A stretch of 10,676 bases of DNA from Oscillospiraceae bacterium (GTDB taxonomy: Bacteria; Bacillota_A; Clostridia; Oscillospirales; Oscillospiraceae), in contig JAFTBL010000002.1 in the NCBI GenBank assembly GCA_017455225.1, positions 1-10,676 on the forward strand. Reading direction: 5' to 3'. The notes beneath the pieces are model-generated. The model was not told where the DNA came from. It searched no databases and saw nothing but the letters and a program-made list of their open reading frames with translations. The position numbers and the translations under genes are program-made. Positions 5,521-10,676 of the stretch are shown here, one piece after another (position 1 is the stretch's first letter; every line of letters starts with the position of its first letter).

Positions 5521-7250
5521 TACGCATCAACGTGCGCGAGAACGTGATCGGCGTGCGCAGCCGCACGGCGGTATTGACGCCGGCGCGGACAAGCCAGCTG
5601 GTCAACGACAGCGATTTTCAGACCGGGGCGCAGGTGGCGGCGGCGGTGACGGAGGAGGCGTACGAGCGCGACATGGCCGACCAAAATCAGTCCATAAGGA
5701 TCACTGCGCTGGACGCCAAGCTGGACAAGGCTTTCATCAAGCGCACCGCCTCCGGCGCGGTGGCGTCGTTTGACGACGGCGGCGACGATCTGCCCGTCAA
5801 GGCACTTACCGTCAACATCGACCCGGTGCAAAGCGGCAGCGGCGACCCGTATCCGGCCGGCGGCGGAACGAATATTCTGCCGCCGTTTGCTCCGGGCACG
5901 TATTCCGACGCGCGCATCCCCGGCGTCACCGCTGTCGTCGGCACTGACCAGCTTATCACCGTGACCGGAACGCTTTCAGACACCGACAGCGACGTAGGCA
6001 TATGGATTCCGCTCTCAAAACCGATCGCCGCCGGCGGTGAATACATGCACTATCGGAATTCAATGGCCGTCAGCGGCGTCGAGGCATATTTCGACAACGG
6101 CAGCGGGTGGTCCGATCTTGCTGTTCAAAACGCGGTGGAGACGGCTTATGAGGGCGATATAACCGGCCTTTCCCTTGTGTTCCATCCGCCGGTTGAAGGC
6201 AGTGTCACATACAACTTCACCATGCAAGTCAGCGTGGAAGCGACCGGCGCCGCCACCGATTGGACGCCATATGAGAACATCCGCCCTATCAGTGGTTGGA
6301 CAGGAGCAACAGTAACGAGGACGGGGAAGAATCTGCTTGATTTGAGCAATGTAAAACTTGGATCTTGGAACAAATGGAACATTCCGAACACGCTTAAACC
6401 TAACACAACTTATACGTATTCGGTTTCAAATGCCACATATGCCTATGGGCTGTTCATGACATATAATCACACAGAAACCGGGAATGGGACGTCGATACGC
6501 CTCGTTGGTTATATCAAAAACAATTCCGTTACTTTCACAACTCCGGCTAATGTTGGTGATTATCCATGGCTTATATTGGGCGGGACCAGTGGCAATGCGG
6601 GTCATGCTGATGCTGATTTCCAACTCGAACTCGGCTCCACCGCCACTGACTACGAGCTCTATCAGGGCGAAACATACTCCATCACCTTCCCTGCCGGAGC
6701 TGGAACTGTCTACGGCGGCACGCTGGACGTGACAAACGGTGTGCTGACGGTGGACCTTGCCGTACATGAGTTTACACCGGACGACGTGGTCTCGACCATC
6801 ACCGACTTGAGCGATGCAACCATTTCCCCGCTTACAAGGGTCGATTATTTTAAGTCGCAAAATCCATCGTTCCCCCTTGCTGCGGCCATTGCAACGGAGC
6901 CGCAGACAAGAGGGAAGTATTCCCACGGTACATACGTTGGGGACAACGGCGGGTACACATCCCGCACGTACCACGGATATGCGGCGGCAGATGCTTACCA
7001 CATTTTCATTCCTTGTGCGGCGGCAGGAGACACGGTGGCGGAGTATTTGTATGACCAACAGGAAAACGGTACCCCGGTGCAGCTGTGCTTCCCGCTGGCG
7101 GAGCCGCTCACCTATCAGCTCACGCCCCGGGAGGTGCGGACGCTGCTTGGTAGCAACGCGATTTATGCCGACACGGGCGATACCACAGTCACCTACCGGG
7201 CGGACCCGACGCTGGTGATCGGGAAGCTGGCGTCGGCGCTTCAGACCTGA
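5517..7250 (+). CDS. Phage tail/receptor-binding-type protein with two tandem ligand-binding-like modules
   Basis: A 577-residue protein without signal peptide. ATG 5517 overlaps the previous stop; the frame is open about 48 codons further upstream but those codons shadow the previous gene. Residues 1-100 form an attachment-like region with a short helical part (Y-E-R-D-M-A-D-Q-N-Q-S-I-R-I). Then follows the phage-tail signature V-N-I-D-P-V-Q-S-G-S-G-D-P (about 99-111). Module A runs from about G116-T-N-I-L to the end motif A-T-D248-W-T-P-Y252; module B from G270-K-N-L-L to A-T-D378-Y-E-L-Y382. The C-terminus has T-F-P-A-G-A-G-T-V-Y-G-G-T-L-D-V and the closing L-T-P-R-E-V-R-T-L-L-G...D-T-G-D-T-T-V-T-Y-R-A-D block. 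These signatures recur in tail-fibre or tail-tip proteins of gut Clostridia phages. Role: probably binding to cell-surface carbohydrate (inferred). Positions 6361-6540 are only about 41% GC, unlike the rest. Confidence 0.78.
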   Translation: MIRINVRENVIGVRSRTAVLTPARTSQLVNDSDFQTGAQVAAAVTEEAYERDMADQNQSIRITALDAKLDKAFIKRTASGAVASFDDGGDDLPVKALTVNIDPVQSGSGDPYPAGGGTNILPPFAPGTYSDARIPGVTAVVGTDQLITVTGTLSDTDSDVGIWIPLSKPIAAGGEYMHYRNSMAVSGVEAYFDNGSGWSDLAVQNAVETAYEGDITGLSLVFHPPVEGSVTYNFTMQVSVEATGAATDWTPYENIRPISGWTGATVTRTGKNLLDLSNVKLGSWNKWNIPNTLKPNTTYTYSVSNATYAYGLFMTYNHTETGNGTSIRLVGYIKNNSVTFTTPANVGDYPWLILGGTSGNAGHADADFQLELGSTATDYELYQGETYSITFPAGAGTVYGGTLDVTNGVLTVDLAVHEFTPDDVVSTITDLSDATISPLTRVDYFKSQNPSFPLAAAIATEPQTRGKYSHGTYVGDNGGYTSRTYHGYAAADAYHIFIPCAAAGDTVAEYLYDQQENGTPVQLCFPLAEPLTYQLTPREVRTLLGSNAIYADTGDTTVTYRADPTLVIGKLASALQT

Positions 7251-7278
7251 CGGACGGCAGGAGAAAAGGAGAGATACG

Positions 7279-7491
7279 ATGAAACTGAACGACAAGGTAT
7301 ATGACGTGCTGAAGTGGGTGGCCATGATCGCGCTGGACGCGGTGGGCGTGTGCTACAGCACGCTCGCCGCCGTGTGGGGCTGGCCCCGGGGCGACGAGAT
7401 CCTGCAGACCTGCGCGGCGCTGTCCATCCTGCTGGGCGCGCTGCTGGGCGCCTCCAGCGCGGAGTATCACCGGGCGCACCCCGGTGTGTGA
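7279..7491 (+). CDS. Phage holin (two-TM, Hol44/superfamily V-like)
   Basis: A 70-residue protein preceded by AAGGAG at 7266-7271, 7 nt from ATG 7279. The N-terminus N-D-K-V-Y-D-V-L-K-W is a known opening of class II small holins of the Hol44 type in Clostridia. Two hydrophobic segments, about residues 12-32 and 43-59, are separated by a short W-G-W-P-R-G-D-E turn; the C-terminus is short and hydrophilic. Holins form membrane lesions that let a leaderless endolysin reach the wall. The next gene is such an endolysin, separated by 36 nt, which strongly supports the call. No second start or antiholin dual-start motif (M-K-x-M) is seen. Confidence 0.85.
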   Translation: MKLNDKVYDVLKWVAMIALDAVGVCYSTLAAVWGWPRGDEILQTCAALSILLGALLGASSAEYHRAHPGV

Positions 7492-7511
7492 GCGGGCATA
7501 GGATGATGCGT

Positions 7512-7520
7512 GGGAGGTGG
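7512..7520 (+). promoter_or_regulatory. Ribosome binding site deciding a GTG start for the lysozyme
   Basis: GGGAGGTGG ends 7 nt before GTG 7528. An in-frame GTG at 7510 overlaps this site and therefore is not the likely start; starting at 7528 also gives the usual N-terminus, where the catalytic domain begins within a few residues. Confidence 0.75.
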
Positions 7521-7527
7521 ATACCAA

Positions 7528-8415
7528 GTGAAACAATTTGGCATTGACGTGTCCCATTGGCAGGGGGATTTCGATTTCTCCCGCGCCATGCAGGAGGGCG
7601 TGACCTTTGCCATCGTCAAGGGCGGCGGCGGAGACGACGGCCTGTACGTGGACAGCCGCTTTGCCGCCAACTATGACAAGGCGACGGCTCTGGGTCTGCA
7701 CGTGGGCTGCTACTGGTTTTCCAAGGCGCTGACCGCGGCGGAGGCAGAGCGGGAGGCGTCGTATTTTTACGAGCATTGCTGCAAGGGGCGGCGCTTCGCC
7801 CTGCCGGTTTTCATCGACGTGGAGAACCGGGAGATGCTGGCGCTGGGCAAAAGGAAGCTGACCGACGTTGTGCTGGCGTGGCTGCGGAAGATAGAGAGCT
7901 GCGGCATGATGGCGGGAGTATATTCCTTCCGCGCGGCGTTTTCCTCCTATCTGTACGACGGAGAGCTGGCGGCCTACCCCCACTGGGTGGCGTCGTGGAC
8001 GAAGACCTGCTCCTTCCGCCCCATGGGGATATGGCAGTTCGGCGGGGAAACGAATCTGATCCGCTCCAATCAGGTGGCGGGCGTGGTGTGCGATCAGGAT
8101 TACCTGCTGGAGGACTATCCCGCCCGGATCAAGGCGGCGGGCAAGAACGGCTTTTCCGCGGAAAGCGGCGGCGCGCCGTCCAGCGGCGGCGGGGACACCT
8201 GCTCCGTCACGCTGCCCAAGCTGCGGCAGGGCGCCAACAGCGGCTACGTGAAAACGGCGCAGCTGCTGCTCAACGCCTATTTTGACGCAGGTCTGGCGGT
8301 GGACGGCGGCTTCGGCCCCAAAACCTACGCCGCGGTGGTGGCCTATCAGCGCTCCCGCGGTCTGGCGGTGGATGGCGTGATCGGCGCCCAGACGTGGCGC
8401 CAGCTTCTGTGCTGA
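7528..8415 (+). CDS. GH25 lysozyme (endolysin) with C-terminal peptidoglycan-binding domain
   Basis: A 295-residue muramidase (GTG start) that hydrolyses the MurNAc-GlcNAc bond of peptidoglycan. The GH25 domain spans about residues 1-205: F-G-I-D7-V-S-H-W-Q-G at the N-terminus carries the first conserved aspartate, and V-F-I-D97-V-E99 holds the D-x-E catalytic pair. Near its end W-Q-F-G-G-E-T-N and the Q-D-Y segment match the family. A Ser/Gly-rich linker (about 205-225) leads to a PG_binding_1 domain (about 229-294) with L-R-Q-G-A-N-S-G...V-D-G-G-F-G-P-K-T...V-A-Y-Q-R...V-D-G-V-I-G-A-Q-T-W. No signal peptide is present, so export must depend on the holin encoded just upstream. It is intact, with no missing catalytic residue, so the lysis pair could still be active. 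Confidence 0.95.
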   Translation: MKQFGIDVSHWQGDFDFSRAMQEGVTFAIVKGGGGDDGLYVDSRFAANYDKATALGLHVGCYWFSKALTAAEAEREASYFYEHCCKGRRFALPVFIDVENREMLALGKRKLTDVVLAWLRKIESCGMMAGVYSFRAAFSSYLYDGELAAYPHWVASWTKTCSFRPMGIWQFGGETNLIRSNQVAGVVCDQDYLLEDYPARIKAAGKNGFSAESGGAPSSGGGDTCSVTLPKLRQGANSGYVKTAQLLLNAYFDAGLAVDGGFGPKTYAAVVAYQRSRGLAVDGVIGAQTWRQLLC

Positions 8416-8440
8416 CGCCAAAGCCGCGGCGCGGCAAATA

Positions 8441-8479
8441 AAAACGTGAGACAGGGCACGCCCTGTCTCACGTTTTTTT
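8441..8479. terminator. Bidirectional intrinsic terminator between the lysozyme and beta-helix genes
   Basis: A 16-bp perfect stem, AAAACGTGAGACAGGG (8441-8456) with its complement at 8461-8476 and a CACG loop, followed by a T-tract on the plus strand. On the minus strand the same hairpin is followed by TTTTTATTT, so it can end both the plus-strand cassette and the minus-strand beta-helix gene that converge here. Confidence 0.92.
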
Positions 8480-8482
8480 CAG
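8445..8482 (+). repeat. Direct repeat copy 1 (hairpin, T-tract and CAG)
   Basis: These 38 nt match positions 10023-10060 in the same orientation. The two copies differ only by one extra loop base and one T fewer in copy 2: CGTGAGACAGGGC, loop, the complementary arm, six or seven T and then CAG. The match ends at the C of the left arm and at CAG, which defines the unit. Confidence 0.85.
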
Positions 8483-8534
8483 TATTGCCGCAGCGCCGCC
8501 TGTCCGGGCAGGCGGCAGAGCCGACGGAGCGTTT
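8483..8534. other. Short intergenic hairpin without T-tract
   Basis: Between the bidirectional terminator and the beta-helix stop codon, GCCGCCTG (8495-8502) pairs with CAGGCGGC (8509-8516) around TCCGGG. No T-tract follows on either strand, so it is not a canonical terminator; on the minus-strand transcript it lies directly upstream of the 8441-8479 hairpin and could help 3'-end stability. Confidence 0.35.
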
Positions 8535-9872
8535 CTACTTCCGCAGGCCGAACAGCCCCAAAGCGCCGTGGAACAGCGACACCAGCCAGCCAAAAGCGCC
8601 GTCGTGCCGTTCGCCGCAGTATGCACAGACCCCGTCCTCCTGCCGGGAGGGCGTCTGCTTTGACCCGGCGCCTGCCGTAACGTCGGTCAGCTCCTGCGTG
8701 CCGTCCGCGTCGGAGAAGTTCTTCCCGCAGGACGCGCAGTGGTAATACGCCACGTTGCCCTTGGTTTCGGCCGTGGCGTCCTTCGCCTCAACAAAGGTCA
8801 GACTGTGAGCGCTGCCGCAGGTCTCGGTGAAGATGCGATAGGTGCGGTTGGCGCTCAACAGCTTCTCGTTTACCATCAGGCGCTGAAATACGCCGGTCCC
8901 CTGTGTGGGGCCGTTATAAAGCGTGTTGTAAGTGTCGTTTCTGAAATCGATGCGCAAATTTGTCACGGTGGAGTTGAAGCTGTCCCCCTCCACCCTGAAG
9001 CCGGTGCAGACGCCGCCTTCGCCGCTCCACCAATAGGCAAAGCAGTTGTCGTAGACGCTGCGCCCGTTTCCGGCGATTTTGAACGCGGTCTGAAACTGGT
9101 CGCTGTAACAGTAGGTATAGAGGTTGTTGTCGCTCTCCTCCACAAAGCCGCAGGAGCCGTCGTATTTGTCCAAGCCGACGTTGAACAGGGGGTGGACGTT
9201 GGTCAGGCTGTTGCCGGCCGAGCGCATGATGACCCCCGTGCGCGCGCCGCCGATGCGGATATTGGTGAAGGTGTTGTCAAACCCCTCGATCAGCATGCCC
9301 ACGGAGTTCGACGCGCGGCTGCCGATGATGTTCACGTCCCGGATGTCTGCGTCGGACGAGCCGGAATTGGCGCCGTACTTGATGTGCAGTCCCACCACGG
9401 CGTGCTTGATGGCGGTGTTTTGCACCTTGGTCTCCCGCCCGGAGTCAATGCTCACGCCGGTGGCGATGTTGTTTCCGTCGATCACGCCGCCGGTCAGGGA
9501 GTAGTTGCTGCCGATCTCCGCCGTGGTGTTGTAAGGATCCTTGCCGCCCAGCGCGACCACAGCGCCGCCCGTGAAATCGCGGGTCGCCTGAATGACCGCA
9601 TAGTTGGCCAGCTGCAGATCCACGCTTTTGGCGGGATCTGCGGGCGTGCGCAGCGGATGGGACACAAGGTATACCCCGTCCGGGAAATAGATCGTGCGGT
9701 TGGGATTTTCGTCGATGACCGCCTGCAGGGCGTCCGCCACGTCGGCGCCGGTGTCCGCGGCGACGTAGTCCGTGACGCATACCGCGCCGGGGAGCTCGTC
9801 GGCGCAGACGCGGTACGGCGCCGCCATAACGAGAAGCAGGAGCACAGCGGTGATCGCTTTCAGCTTTGACAT
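8535..9872 (-). CDS. Secreted parallel beta-helix protein (pectate-lyase superfamily) with CxxCG-type C-terminal domains
   Basis: A 445-residue protein. Start ATG at 9872 follows AAAGGA at 9886-9881 (8 nt); the longer open frame upstream runs through the tRNA and is rejected. Residues 1-24 are a signal peptide with probable cleavage V-C-A24/D25. The region from V-T-D-Y-V-A-A-D-T-G-A-D to about residue 340 has the start D-T-G-A-D-V-A-D-A-L-Q-A-V...T-I-Y-F-P-D-G-V-Y-L-V-S typical of the Pectate_lyase_3/GH28-related beta-helix, followed by many short Asn/Gly-rich turns. C-terminal to it (about 352-398) lies a domain of the form H-S-L-T-x-V-x-A...Y-Y-x-C-A-S-C-G-K-x-F-S-D, common in secreted Clostridia proteins. 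The last 30 residues (416-445) are C-A-Y-C-G-E-R-H followed by an aromatic, hydrophobic helix-like end. Substrate, if it is an enzyme, is a polysaccharide by analogy; catalytic residues cannot be assigned. Confidence 0.85.
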   Translation of the reverse strand: MSKLKAITAVLLLLVMAAPYRVCADELPGAVCVTDYVAADTGADVADALQAVIDENPNRTIYFPDGVYLVSHPLRTPADPAKSVDLQLANYAVIQATRDFTGGAVVALGGKDPYNTTAEIGSNYSLTGGVIDGNNIATGVSIDSGRETKVQNTAIKHAVVGLHIKYGANSGSSDADIRDVNIIGSRASNSVGMLIEGFDNTFTNIRIGGARTGVIMRSAGNSLTNVHPLFNVGLDKYDGSCGFVEESDNNLYTYCYSDQFQTAFKIAGNGRSVYDNCFAYWWSGEGGVCTGFRVEGDSFNSTVTNLRIDFRNDTYNTLYNGPTQGTGVFQRLMVNEKLLSANRTYRIFTETCGSAHSLTFVEAKDATAETKGNVAYYHCASCGKNFSDADGTQELTDVTAGAGSKQTPSRQEDGVCAYCGERHDGAFGWLVSLFHGALGLFGLRK

Positions 9873-9932
9873 GACTGTTTTCCTTTCGCTCAGCCCGATC
9901 CTTCGTGAGCCGGTGCAGTTCTTTTGGATGAA

Positions 9933-10015
<83 letters not shown>

Positions 10016-10022
10016 ATGTGAC

Positions 10023-10057
10023 CGTGAGACAGGGCACCGCCCTGTCTCACGTTTTTT
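10023..10057 (+). terminator. Plus-oriented orphan terminator-like hairpin next to glyA
   Basis: A 13-bp stem (10023-10035 with 10039-10051, ACC loop) followed by six T on the plus strand. No plus-strand gene ends here. On the minus strand, the direction of glyA and the tRNA, the hairpin is followed by GTCACATG with no T-tract, so it is a poor terminator for glyA. It is the second copy of the 38-nt repeat seen at 8445-8482. Confidence 0.6.
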
Positions 10058-10060
10058 CAG
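10023..10060 (+). repeat. Direct repeat copy 2 (hairpin, T-tract and CAG)
   Basis: Same orientation and nearly identical to 8445-8482. The two copies bracket the beta-helix gene and tRNA-Leu, so recombination between them would delete both; 28-base-pair-scale homology is short for RecA but adequate for occasional slippage or past duplication. Confidence 0.85.
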
Positions 10061-10064
10061 CATC

Positions 10065-10676
10065 TTACAGCGCCGAGCGCATCTGGCGGATCACCGCGTC
10101 GATCTTCCGTGCCACGGCGCGGAAATCCTCCTCAGTGTAGCCCTTGGTGGTCATGGCGGCGGTGCCGATGCGCACGCCGGAGGTCTGTTGGGGAGAGCGG
10201 GTCTCACCGGGCACGCAGTTTTTGTTCAGCGTGATGTGGTGGCGGTCCAGCTCGTCCTGCACCGCCTTGCCGGTGAGCCCGGTGTCGGTCAGATCCAGCA
10301 GGAACAGGTGGTTGTCGGTGCCGCCGGTGACCACCTGATAGCCCATTTTCAAAAACTCATCGCACATGGCGCGGCAGTTGCGCACCACGGCGTGGATATA
10401 CTCGGCAAAGGCCGGGGTGCAGGCCTCCTCCGCCGCCACCGCCTTGCCGGCGATCACGTGCTGCAGGGGGCCGCCCTGGGTGCCGGGGAACACGGCGCTG
10501 TCCACTTTCTTGGCAAGCTCCGGCCGGCAGAAGATCAGCCCGCCCCGGGGGCCGCGCAGCGTTTTGTGGGTGGTGGTGGTGATGATGTCCGCCAGACCGA
10601 AGGGGGAGGGGTGATCCCCGGCGGCCACCAGCCCGGCGATGTGGGCCATATCCACCATGAAATAGGCGCCCACCTC
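10065..10676 (-). CDS. glyA: Serine hydroxymethyltransferase, C-terminal half (5' end outside window)
   Basis: The minus-strand frame is open from the window edge to TAA at 10067-10065; about 203 C-terminal residues are seen of a protein usually near 415. The PLP-lysine motif [14 protein letters not shown] is intact, with the lysine codon at 10565-10563. The preceding [13 protein letters not shown] and the later [19 protein letters not shown] and [13 protein letters not shown] segments are diagnostic. The enzyme converts serine and tetrahydrofolate to glycine and 5,10-methylene-tetrahydrofolate in the cytosol, the main one-carbon source for thymidylate and purine synthesis. It is transcribed toward tRNA-Leu. 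A housekeeping gene, with nothing unusual in the visible part. Confidence 0.97.
   Translation of the reverse strand, partial: EVGAYFMVDMAHIAGLVAAGDHPSPFGLADIITTTTHKTLRGPRGGLIFCRPELAKKVDSAVFPGTQGGPLQHVIAGKAVAAEEACTPAFAEYIHAVVRNCRAMCDEFLKMGYQVVTGGTDNHLFLLDLTDTGLTGKAVQDELDRHHITLNKNCVPGETRSPQQTSGVRIGTAAMTTKGYTEEDFRAVARKIDAVIRQMRSAL

Noticed and set aside
5517..7250. Diversity-generating retroelement target in the tail protein
   Set aside because: No reverse transcriptase, template repeat or adenine-biased variable repeat is present; the protein ends in a conserved phage-tail block rather than a C-type-lectin-like variable region.
8739..9869. Long plus-strand open frame of 376 codons opposite the beta-helix gene
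   Set aside because: It is the antisense shadow of a high-GC gene; the minus-strand frame has a signal peptide, a ribosome site and recognisable domains, while this one has none.
7528..9872. Holin/lysozyme pair as a dedicated secretion system for the neighbouring beta-helix protein
   Set aside because: The beta-helix protein has its own signal peptide and a separate, convergent transcription unit, so it does not need holin-dependent export; adjacency alone is weak evidence.

Overview
The window is about 10.7 kb of GC-rich bacterial chromosome. High GC, strong AGGAGG-type ribosome sites, intrinsic terminators and the protein families (MBOAT/DHHW pair, ComE-type dCMP deaminase, Clostridia-type ABC exporter, Clostridial prophage proteins, a secreted beta-helix protein with a CxxCG tail) together suggest a gut member of the Bacillota, class Clostridia, probably Oscillospirales. 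This placement is inference from gene style; no rRNA or other taxonomic marker is present.

Layout: (1) 1-2234, plus strand: the 3' end of an MBOAT O-acyltransferase, its DHHW-family partner, and a dCMP deaminase, closed by a hairpin terminator. The first two probably O-acetylate an envelope or exported glycan; the deaminase belongs to thymidylate supply and looks like a passenger. (2) 2235-4800, plus strand: a structured leader, then an ABC ATPase and a large multi-pass permease overlapping by 4 bases, ending in a 17-bp terminator. (3) 4801-8479, plus strand: a compact phage-derived cassette of five genes: a one-TM small protein, a 108-residue beta-rich protein, a 577-residue tail/receptor-binding-type protein with two tandem ligand-binding-like modules, a holin, and a GH25 muramidase with a peptidoglycan-binding tail. 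The first three are joined by 4-base overlaps. No capsid, portal, terminase, tape-measure or integrase gene is in the window, and ordinary chromosomal genes flank the cassette. (4) 8445-10060: a minus-strand secreted beta-helix (pectate-lyase-superfamily) protein and tRNA-Leu(UAG), lying between two nearly identical 38-nt hairpin/T-tract repeats in direct orientation. (5) 10065-10676, minus strand: the C-terminal half of glyA (serine hydroxymethyltransferase).

The most interesting part is the isolated tail-fibre/holin/lysin cassette. It could be the late end of a decayed prophage or a domesticated lysis or adhesin module; the sequence alone cannot separate these. The mosaic structure of the 577-residue protein, the direct hairpin repeats, and the C-terminal CxxCGxxH tail of the beta-helix protein also deserve follow-up.
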